From CBDDGJ01 sp965227805 (GTDB taxonomy: Bacteria > Pseudomonadota > Alphaproteobacteria > RS24): a stretch of DNA of 64,000 nt. How positions within the stretch are numbered: position 1 is the stretch's first letter; the number at the start of each line of letters is the position of its first letter. Made by a program: the position numbers and the translations under genes. The stretch is taken from positions 1,116,001 to 1,180,000 of the forward strand of contig CBDDGJ010000003.1 in NCBI GenBank assembly GCA_965227805.1, in the 5' to 3' direction. The notes beneath the pieces are model-generated. The model was not told where the DNA came from. It saw nothing but the letters and a program-made list of their open reading frames with translations, and made no database searches. Below are positions 8,590 to 14,572 of this stretch, one piece after another.

Positions 8590-8990
8590 AACACACCTCC
8601 CACCTTATATGCCCAATAATATGTAAGCAGCGCTAAAAGAAGCGGCAATAATGTTGTCACCCAGGCCAAAATTTCTACATGAATGAGCTTAAACCCCCGC
8701 CCTATATCCCAAATAAAATGACGTAGTCCGCCACACATATGGTGAAACAGCGCCCATATATAGGCAAATAAAATGAGCCGCCCGAACCAATGGGTTGCGA
8801 GCATTTGCATGCCGGCATACGCATCTGGCCCTTCGGCCACGGCATAGAGCCATAGGGCAAAAAATAGTGTGCCCGCATAAAGTGCCATGCCGGTGGCGCG
8901 ATGCGCGATGGATAAAAGCATGGTTAATGTCCAGCGATAAATCTGGATATGTGGCGAAAGTGGCCGTTCTATATTCTTTTGTTCCGACAT
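8586..8990 (-). CDS. sdhC: Succinate dehydrogenase cytochrome b556 subunit SdhC
   Basis: A 134-residue anchor with three transmembrane helices. The family signature RPLSPHIQIYRW, then SIAHRATGMAL, is visible near the N-terminus, and LFHHMCGGLRHFIWD near residue 85 holds the heme His. The open frame runs to 9038, but a GGGGAG ribosome binding site 7 nt before the ATG at 8990 fixes the start. It is the first gene of the sdhCDAB operon. The gap upstream contains structured repeats that could lie in its leader. Confidence 0.93.
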   Translation of the reverse strand: MSEQKNIERPLSPHIQIYRWTLTMLLSIAHRATGMALYAGTLFFALWLYAVAEGPDAYAGMQMLATHWFGRLILFAYIWALFHHMCGGLRHFIWDIGRGFKLIHVEILAWVTTLLPLLLALLTYYWAYKVGGVL

Positions 8991-9291
8991 GACGATCTCC
9001 CCGAGTCGAGCCAAATTATCACCCCCTTTATAGCGCAATCATTGTGATGTGCAAGCACCTGTGTGGCGCTCATGGAATGATATTATCCAAATGACTTCAT
9101 GATAGGTTTTATAATGGGTAAATTTATATATAGCCCCTTATTTTATATGCGGGGGCTGCTTTGCTTTTTGGTTGACCTTACGTTTCAATCATGCCACATT
9201 TTGCGGTGAAAGCAGGTCAGTCCCTGCTTTTGGAGTCTGACACTCCCCGATACGGTATGACATATCGTAACCAATGTCTCCTGACCCTTTG

Positions 9292-9375
9292 GGCCGGGAG
9301 GCAGTCATGCATGTCCAAGGCCTAGCCCAAAGATGATTGCAGTCGTTATCGGCGATTTTCAGCTCCCGGCCACCA
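9292..9375. repeat. Structured repeat, copy 1
   Basis: A perfect 9-bp stem joins GGCCGGGAG (9292-9300) and CTCCCGGCC (9363-9371), followed by ACCA. Inside are a second stem, GCAGTCAT with ATGATTGC closed by one G-U pair on the plus strand, and a mini-hairpin GGC-CTA-GCC. The outer pairs differ from copy 2 yet still match. The sequence is not a recognisable tRNA, tmRNA or known riboswitch; the transcribed strand is uncertain. Confidence 0.55.
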
Positions 9376-9417
9376 TTCATGTTTCATTACATGTTGTGTG
9401 GTCGTTTCGCCATTTAT

Positions 9418-9503
9418 GGCCGGAAGGCAATCATGTATGTTCAGGGCTTTGCCTAAAGATGGGTGCAGGCACGTAGAAATGCTTATTAGACTTCCGGCCA
9501 CCA
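9418..9503. repeat. Structured repeat, copy 2
   Basis: The second copy has the outer stem GGCCGGAAG (9418-9426) with CTTCCGGCC (9491-9499), again followed by ACCA. It keeps an inner hairpin GGC-TTT-GCC. Compared with copy 1, a G-C pair in the outer stem is replaced by A-T on both sides, and the inner loop differs. Conserved parts include the TGTCCA/TGTTCA, AAAGATG and TGCAG segments. The copies lie 42 bp apart in direct orientation. Confidence 0.55.
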
Positions 9504-9547
9504 ATTCTATATCGTCAGCCCTTTAGGTAATGTTCCCTCTTATTTTA

Positions 9548-10570
9548 TCAGCGCGCCACCCATAGCCATATATCCAGATCCAAAATCAGATTTGCATCAT
9601 CTGCTTGTGGACCTATATGCGGCACTGTATTTTTTATCACCCTGTGGCGCACACGCACCGCCCCAATATCTTCGCGCGCAGGGATTTCGGCGCGCGCAAT
9701 AATATCGCTGAACCCATAAATCGTATCCCCGGCAAAGGCAGGGGCACTATGTCGCCCCGCATTTACACCCGCAAGCGCAAAAGCAGCTTCCAGGCCATTA
9801 AACCCAAGCGCGCGCATATGTGAGATAATATGCCCGCCATAAATCAACCGTTTGCCGAAGCGCGTTTCGGCTTGCTCCAGCTGATTAAAATGCACCCGCG
9901 CGGTATTTTGATAAAGTCTGGTAGCCAGCATATGTTCGGTCTCTTCCAGCGTTACGCCATCGCGGTGGTTAAGTATATCGCCGGGCTTAAACGCATCCCA
10001 TAATCTGGATGCCCCTGCAATGCGTGCATCAAATGGCATCATGCCCGCACGCGGCGGCACCAAATCTGTCGCCGGTATATGTTCACGCAAAGCGGGCACA
10101 TATTCCTGTTTAACCTTGGCAGCGGCGTCGCGCTTATGCACCATCACCCAGCGGCAATATTCCATGACGGGTTCATTATTCTGGTTTGTTCCCGTGGTGC
10201 GCACATAAACCACACCAGTTTTTTTTGAGCTATTTTCCTTAAGGCCGATAATCTCTGAGTGCGCCCGCAGTGTATCACCCGCATAGACCGGCTTTAGAAA
10301 CCGTCCTTCGGCATAGCCCAGATTTGCCAGCGCATTTAGGGAAATATCCGGCACAGATTTACCGAATATAATGTGGAAGACCAGCCAATCATCTAGCGGG
10401 CTTTCGCGATAGCCCATATTTTGGGCAAAAGGGCGCGCGCAGTTTAGCGCATAGCGACTGCCATAAAGCGCCAGATAAAGCGCCGCATCTCCCTCAGTTA
10501 GGGTGCGCGGTGGGGCGTGCTCTATCACCTCGCCAAGTGTAAATTCCTCAAAAAAACGCCCGTCACTCAT
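9548..10570 (-). CDS. Mesaconyl-CoA hydratase, MaoC-type (beta-methylmalyl-CoA dehydratase)
   Basis: A 340-residue double-hotdog MaoC-like enzyme. The length, the start FFEEFTLGEVIEHAPPRTLTEGD, the ALYGSRYALNCARPFA segment and the DDWLVFHIIFGKSVPDISLNA stretch match mesaconyl-CoA hydratases. These interconvert mesaconyl-CoA and beta-methylmalyl-CoA in the ethylmalonyl-CoA pathway. An AAGGGA ribosome binding site lies 8 nt before the ATG. It follows the CitE-like gene by 11 bp, which fits a beta-methylmalyl/malyl-CoA handling unit. Other genes of the pathway are not in the window, so a role in related dicarboxylic acyl-CoA metabolism remains possible. Confidence 0.82.
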   Translation of the reverse strand: MSDGRFFEEFTLGEVIEHAPPRTLTEGDAALYLALYGSRYALNCARPFAQNMGYRESPLDDWLVFHIIFGKSVPDISLNALANLGYAEGRFLKPVYAGDTLRAHSEIIGLKENSSKKTGVVYVRTTGTNQNNEPVMEYCRWVMVHKRDAAAKVKQEYVPALREHIPATDLVPPRAGMMPFDARIAGASRLWDAFKPGDILNHRDGVTLEETEHMLATRLYQNTARVHFNQLEQAETRFGKRLIYGGHIISHMRALGFNGLEAAFALAGVNAGRHSAPAFAGDTIYGFSDIIARAEIPAREDIGAVRVRHRVIKNTVPHIGPQADDANLILDLDIWLWVAR

Positions 10571-10581
10571 TCTGCTGTCCC

Positions 10582-11466
10582 TTATGGCATATCCGCCTTA
10601 GCGGCTTTAATCGCCCCCGCAATCGCCAGAGTTTGGCGCGCGCGCGCTAAATGTAAAAGCTCGGTCATGGTGCCATTTACCTTTATCACGCCCTTGCCCG
10701 CATTTTCCGGCAAAGCAAAGGCATCAATAATCGCCTGCGCGCGGATAATTTCGTCTGCCGTCGGTGCAAAAATGTCATTCGCCGTTTCAATCTGGTTAGG
10801 GTGAATCAGCGTTTTACCATCAAAGCCAAAATGCTGTCCTTGTTGTGTTTCTTCGCGCAAGCCTTGTTCATCCGCAATGTCATTAAACACACCATCTATG
10901 ATGCAAAGCCCATAGGCACGCGCGGCCAGCACCGCCCAAGCTAAAGCCGTCTGCAAGGCAGCGCGCCCTTTTTGTTGTGGCGCGTGCATATCTTTTAGCA
11001 AATCATTGGTGCCCATAACCAGCCCGGTGAGTTTGCTTGTATGCGCCTGTGCAGCAATATCTTGCATATTCAGCAACGCCAGCGGCGTTTCTACCATTGC
11101 CCAAAGAGCAATCATATCCGGCATAAGCGCATCGGCGCGCGCAATATCTTTATCGCTCATTATTTTCGGCACAAGAATGGCATCGGGTGCGGCGGCACAG
11201 GCGGCGCGCATATCCTCCATCCCCCAGGGCGTGTCAAGCCCGTTTATACGTATAATAACTTCACGCGGTGCATAGCTGCCTGCCTCAAGCGCTGCGGCAA
11301 TCTGTGCACGTGCCTCTGCTTTGGCTTCGGGGGCAACGGCATCTTCCAAATCGAAAATCAGGCAATCGGCAGCAAGTGTGCGGGCTTTTTCCAGGGCACG
11401 GGCATTGGCACCCGGCATATAAAGCACAGACCGGCGCGGTTTATGATGTGGCTTATGATCAGGCAT
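10582..11466 (-). CDS. HpcH/HpaI-CitE family: malyl-CoA thioesterase or lyase
   Basis: A 294-residue TIM-barrel CitE-like protein. RSVLYMPGAN near the N-terminus, the DLEDAVAPEAK metal/CoA block, RINGLDTPWGMED, an ETPLALLN motif with the metal-binding Glu, and GKTLIHPNQIE are all present. Members act as (3S)-malyl-CoA thioesterase, malyl/beta-methylmalyl-CoA lyase or citrate lyase beta subunit. The neighbour, a mesaconyl-CoA hydratase 11 bp downstream, favours malyl- or methylmalyl-CoA. The sequence looks closer to the short CitE/Mcl2 type than to Mcl1, so thioesterase is the slightly preferred call. GGAGGG before the ATG at 11466 sets the start. Confidence 0.78.
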   Translation of the reverse strand: MPDHKPHHKPRRSVLYMPGANARALEKARTLAADCLIFDLEDAVAPEAKAEARAQIAAALEAGSYAPREVIIRINGLDTPWGMEDMRAACAAAPDAILVPKIMSDKDIARADALMPDMIALWAMVETPLALLNMQDIAAQAHTSKLTGLVMGTNDLLKDMHAPQQKGRAALQTALAWAVLAARAYGLCIIDGVFNDIADEQGLREETQQGQHFGFDGKTLIHPNQIETANDIFAPTADEIIRAQAIIDAFALPENAGKGVIKVNGTMTELLHLARARQTLAIAGAIKAAKADMP

Positions 11467-11504
11467 ATATCCCTCCATATAAGTGGTTTTGCATAATTAC
11501 TTTG

Positions 11505-12362
11505 CTACTTGGCAAAGAGTGTTTTTTCCGGATGTACCCCATCGGCATAACCCATAAAGGGCGGGTGAATGGAATAGCCGATAAGCTCTCTTGCGCGTGG
11601 CGGCAAAGTGCGTGCAATCTCGGGCGGCGTGCTTAACACCATATTTTCTAATTGACGCACCCAGCCCGGGCAATATTGCGGGGTTAGGATAAGCCGTGAT
11701 GCATCTGATTTATTCGCCCCGCCGCGATGATATAATGTGCCCTTAATCAGCATAAGCGCGCCTGCGGGCATGATGACTTTATGGGCATCATCGCGCGTGC
11801 CGGGGTCATCATTTACATCACGCATATGCGTATCGGAAAAAGAGCTGCTTTTGGTGGCACCTGTCACCTTTTCATCACCCCATTTATGGCTTTGGGGAAT
11901 AATCTCTGTCGCGCCATTATCTTGTGTCATGGCATCAATCGCCCAAAACGCGCTTAATTGTAATGGCGTGCGCGGGCGGGGCAGGCGACAATGCTCATCA
12001 TCATAATGCCATGGCTGTGCGGTTTCACCGGGGTGAATATTGATTGATAAAAAGGCCGAAAGCCATGCGCTTTCACCAAACTCCGCCTCCACAAAAGCAA
12101 GCACCAGCGGGTGAATGGCAAGGTCTGCAAATATATCGCCCTTGCTCATAAGGCCATAAACCCTGTTGGATTTTAACCCTTCAAAATCATTGCGCCCGCG
12201 CATATCTGTCGCATGAAAGGGGGCAAGCGCGGCACGCACCTGTGCACGCGCATCTGCATCTATGACATTTTCAAAAATCAGATAGCCCTGCGCATCAAAT
12301 TCTTTTTGATAATCCGCAAAAGACCGCGTGCCCAGCCATTTTTCTAAATCTGTATTTGCCAT
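11505..12362 (-). CDS. Phytanoyl-CoA dioxygenase (PhyH) family protein
   Basis: A 285-residue Fe(II)/2-oxoglutarate-dependent oxygenase. The HxD pair of the iron site is in WHYDDEHC (about residues 119-125), the distal His in LYHRGGANKSDASRLIL, and the Arg that binds 2-oxoglutarate follows it. NGATEIIPQSHKWGDE is the usual PhyH strand-loop. The substrate cannot be told from sequence: the family hydroxylates lipids, ectoine, phosphonates and others. It lies 38 bp upstream of the CitE-like gene on the same strand and may be co-transcribed. It is the last chromosomal gene before the prophage. Confidence 0.85.
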   Translation of the reverse strand: MANTDLEKWLGTRSFADYQKEFDAQGYLIFENVIDADARAQVRAALAPFHATDMRGRNDFEGLKSNRVYGLMSKGDIFADLAIHPLVLAFVEAEFGESAWLSAFLSINIHPGETAQPWHYDDEHCRLPRPRTPLQLSAFWAIDAMTQDNGATEIIPQSHKWGDEKVTGATKSSSFSDTHMRDVNDDPGTRDDAHKVIMPAGALMLIKGTLYHRGGANKSDASRLILTPQYCPGWVRQLENMVLSTPPEIARTLPPRARELIGYSIHPPFMGYADGVHPEKTLFAK

Positions 12363-12654
12363 GAAACCCCCTCCTTAACGGGCGCATTATATTTATATTC
12401 ATATGACCTTAAGAGTTTATGCAGAATGGTCTATTTGTCAAACTCTGATACGCCGGCATAAGCGGCACCATTCAAAATGTGCGCCAAACATAAAAGCCAT
12501 GACAGGGTTTATATTCGTGATTGTGCTGTTTTTATTTTAAGTATTCGGTTAGTGTATAAAAATAAGCCTGCCCCACACATTAGGATAGTGAGGATAGGAA
12601 GTGTTTTATCTATTTTTTAGCTATTCTTAACGGGCTGGAAAGGTGCCCCTAATC
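12363..12654. other. Gap between PhyH gene and the left attachment site
   Basis: No gene was found. This stretch holds the PhyH promoter region and, next to the prophage, the sequence that originally lay downstream of tRNA-Gly. No clear intrinsic terminator is visible on the minus strand. Confidence 0.4.
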
Positions 12655-12711
12655 TGGAGCGGGCGATGAGATTCGAACTCACGACCCCAACCTTGGCAAG
12701 GTTGTGCTCTA
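12655..12711 (-). repeat. attL: displaced 3' part of tRNA-Gly
   Basis: These 57 bp match the 3' part of tRNA-Gly, from part of the D-arm through the anticodon (GCC), T-arm, acceptor strand and CCA. The 5' part is missing: the sequence departs right after the D-arm half and becomes phage DNA. It is the chromosomal 3' end displaced by integration. Confidence 0.95.
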
Positions 12712-12794
12712 TAGTAGGAAATCATAAAATTATTCATTTCAACAACTCCTACCTAACTTGTTTGCGTTATTCGCAAAAATAGTCAACCTCTTTT

Positions 12795-13619
12795 TTAATT
12801 ATTTATATTTTCTTGAAAACCACGCACGGCATTTTCAACACCTGATTGTTCTAAGTGCCCGTATGTCGTAGCCACAAGGCGGTGAGATTTCCAGCCGCCA
12901 GCTTCCGCAATCATTTTAAGCGAATGCCCAGCCGCAAGTAAACCACTTGCAAAAGCGTGCCTGCCAAAAACATGTGGTGGAATATATTTCACGCCAGCTC
13001 TTTTACACGCACGCCGCAAGGGCTTATAAACCGCATAATGTTGTTGCCAGCCAAAAAGCCGCGTATCCAAATCAGCATCGCGCAAATGCGGTAAAGCCTT
13101 TAAGCGTGATACCAAGCCCGCTGTCAAAAATACCATACGCGATTGCTGCGTTTTGCCTTGCCACACAACCCCGCAACACTTTTCAAAATCAACATCGCCT
13201 AACTTCATATTGATTGCCTCACTAATACGGCATCCATTTCCCATCAAAAAAACGATAAGCGCGGCAAGTTTGGGTGATGCGTGCGTGATAACCTTTTGAT
13301 GCCACCCCGGCGGCGGCAAATCTACCGGCCGAGCAACTATCTTTGGGCGTTGCAAAAGCGGCGGCGGGCATAAGCCAGAGCGCGCCGCATAATTCAAAAC
13401 AGCAATAATCGGCGTAAATAATTTTCGGTTTATCGTTGCAGGTGACAAATCAGGAAATAGTTTTACCTGCAACTCCATAAGAACCATTTGGTTAATTTTA
13501 TTGCAAGGCATCTTGCCTATCTCATTTACTAGGGGTGGTAAATACCGCGCTTCACCCCCCAGTGACACATATAGTTTGCACGCAGCCGCAAAGCTGGATT
13601 TTTTTCGTATAGCAATCAT
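12795..13619 (-). CDS. int: Phage tyrosine integrase
   Basis: A 274-residue tyrosine recombinase, short compared with lambda Int and lacking an obvious arm-binding domain beyond a SAM-like core-binding region (about residues 1-90). Catalytic residues are Arg131 (GNGCRISEA), Lys156 in the beta-hairpin, Arg220 in PPHVFGRHAFAS, Trp243 in the usual His/Trp position and Tyr253. In the HxxR box the His sits four rather than three residues before Arg220. GGGAGGGG precedes the ATG. The gene is next to attL, as expected for the enzyme that integrated this element into tRNA-Gly. Confidence 0.93.
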   Translation of the reverse strand: MIAIRKKSSFAAACKLYVSLGGEARYLPPLVNEIGKMPCNKINQMVLMELQVKLFPDLSPATINRKLFTPIIAVLNYAARSGLCPPPLLQRPKIVARPVDLPPPGWHQKVITHASPKLAALIVFLMGNGCRISEAINMKLGDVDFEKCCGVVWQGKTQQSRMVFLTAGLVSRLKALPHLRDADLDTRLFGWQQHYAVYKPLRRACKRAGVKYIPPHVFGRHAFASGLLAAGHSLKMIAEAGGWKSHRLVATTYGHLEQSGVENAVRGFQENINN

Positions 13620-13650
13620 TTTCCCCTCCCTTGGTGATTAGTGCAAACAC

Positions 13651-13914
13651 TTAGTTTGCACCAATCTTGAAAGCATAGGAGTTTATTGCCTCCGATAATT
13701 TTGTTATCGTCTGCTCATAAACATCGCTATCGGAAAAGTCGATATGGGTGGATTGCTCTTTAGCAAAATGCAAGATTTGCGAATATAGCGTATCCCATTT
13801 TTCATGCGATTTGCCGCCGGGCAAGATCGTCATAGCCGCCACAAGTGCGACTGTATTTGCTGCTTTTTGGATGTCCGCCTTTTGCGTAGGCGAAAGCGCG
13901 TTATAGTTTGTCAT
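13651..13914 (-). CDS. Small prophage protein, unknown function
   Basis: An 87-residue acidic protein, predicted mostly helical, with no recognised domain. The frame extends four codons upstream, but a GGAG ribosome binding site before the ATG at 13914 supports the shorter form. It lies between the HTH gene and the integrase, 31 bp from the latter, on the same strand, so it is part of the lysogeny-end transcript. An accessory recombination or excision factor is conceivable from position alone; the sequence gives no direct sign. Confidence 0.65.
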   Translation of the reverse strand: MTNYNALSPTQKADIQKAANTVALVAAMTILPGGKSHEKWDTLYSQILHFAKEQSTHIDFSDSDVYEQTITKLSEAINSYAFKIGAN

Positions 13915-14018
13915 TTTTATCTCCATATCTGGCGGGGCAATGCCCCATTAACACTTTGGCGTGGTTGATATTTTTTATTCAACAATGTCTTTTATCTTAC
14001 AGACCACACCCCCGCAAG

Positions 14019-14261
14019 CTAATATTTTTCAGCGTCTTGTAACGGCACATCAATTTTATGCAAATCATCCAGTGTAATTGTCCCATTATCCAGCATCACA
14101 CATATTTTATAGATTGGCCCGGACATTTCTTTTTTACCCCCCAAAATACGCCTTATATCGCGACCAGCATTTTCACCAAGCAAACCAATAGCACGGGCAA
14201 ATTCGGCTTGCGATAACCCATGTTTTCCTAAAATACGCCTTAATAATCTTTCGGTGCTCAT
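14019..14261 (-). CDS. Small XRE-like HTH regulator
   Basis: An 80-residue protein. Residues about 5-60 read as a Cro/CI-type helix-turn-helix: LRRILGKHGLSQAEFARAIGL gives helices 1-2, GRDIRRILGGKKEMSGPIYKICVML gives the recognition helix and the following helix. There is no C-terminal peptidase domain, so if it is the lysogeny repressor it is not of the self-cleaving LexA/CI type. The 310-bp gap just upstream contains nested palindromes that look like operators. It probably controls its own operon with the integrase. Confidence 0.7.
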   Translation of the reverse strand: MSTERLLRRILGKHGLSQAEFARAIGLLGENAGRDIRRILGGKKEMSGPIYKICVMLDNGTITLDDLHKIDVPLQDAEKY

Positions 14262-14572
14262 GAGTCCGTTTTTATGCGTGCCTTATTGCGTAGTCAACCC
14301 TGATATATCACGATTAAACGAATTTTGCATATTGCAAAGTGCTTCGTTTAATACTGCACTTTCCCTGCATGTCTATATCATAGTCAAGCCGGTTTAATAT
14401 TTTGATGTTCAATAAAATATCTTGATGGCTTTCAAATCGTGTAAAAGCATGATCTATTTTGCGATACTATCTATACAAAAAGAAGCTCTATTTACGAGTG
14501 GGGGATAATAAAGGCGTGTGTCAATGTTAATAAAAGATCGCCGAAAATGCGAGGAAAAGTAGGGTTCGCAGC
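14262..14572. promoter_or_regulatory. Lysogeny control region with nested palindromes
   Basis: This gap lies before the HTH gene. It holds ATTAAACGAA (14313-14322) with its exact complement TTCGTTTAAT (14343-14352). Inside them is TTTGCA-TAT-TGCAAA (14324-14338). Overlapping them is AAAGTGC (14336-14342) with GCACTTT (14356-14362). A further pair, ATATTTT (14397-14403) and AAAATAT (14414-14420), follows. These are likely operators for the HTH protein. No convincing sigma-70 promoter could be fixed. Confidence 0.6.

Larger units (their letters stand above)
8991..9547. other. Gene-free structured region upstream of sdhC
   Basis: About 550 bp without a credible gene. It contains a GC-rich stem AGCCCC/GGGGCT (9132-9157) followed on the plus strand by a T-rich stretch, and a hairpin with 8-bp arms AAAGCAGG/CCTGCTTT (9209-9230). 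Next come a hairpin GGAGT/ACTCC (9232-9246) and two large structured repeats (9292-9375 and 9418-9503). The sdh promoter must also lie here, but no clear -35/-10 pair was found. Confidence 0.5.

Noticed and set aside
9132..9170. Intrinsic terminator AGCCCC/GGGGCT with a T-rich plus-strand tail
   Set aside because: The stem is only six pairs with a 14-nt loop, and no plus-strand gene ends there, so it was only mentioned as a hairpin.
9189..9380. A minus-strand 63-codon frame inside the structured repeats
   Set aside because: It covers the stem of repeat copy 1 and has no ribosome binding site or protein-like composition; copy 2 does not keep the frame.
9292..9503. tRNA-like or tmRNA-like element because of GGCC...GGCC-ACCA ends
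   Set aside because: There is no TTCGAA T-loop, no anticodon arm and no tag-peptide frame; only the ends look tRNA-like.
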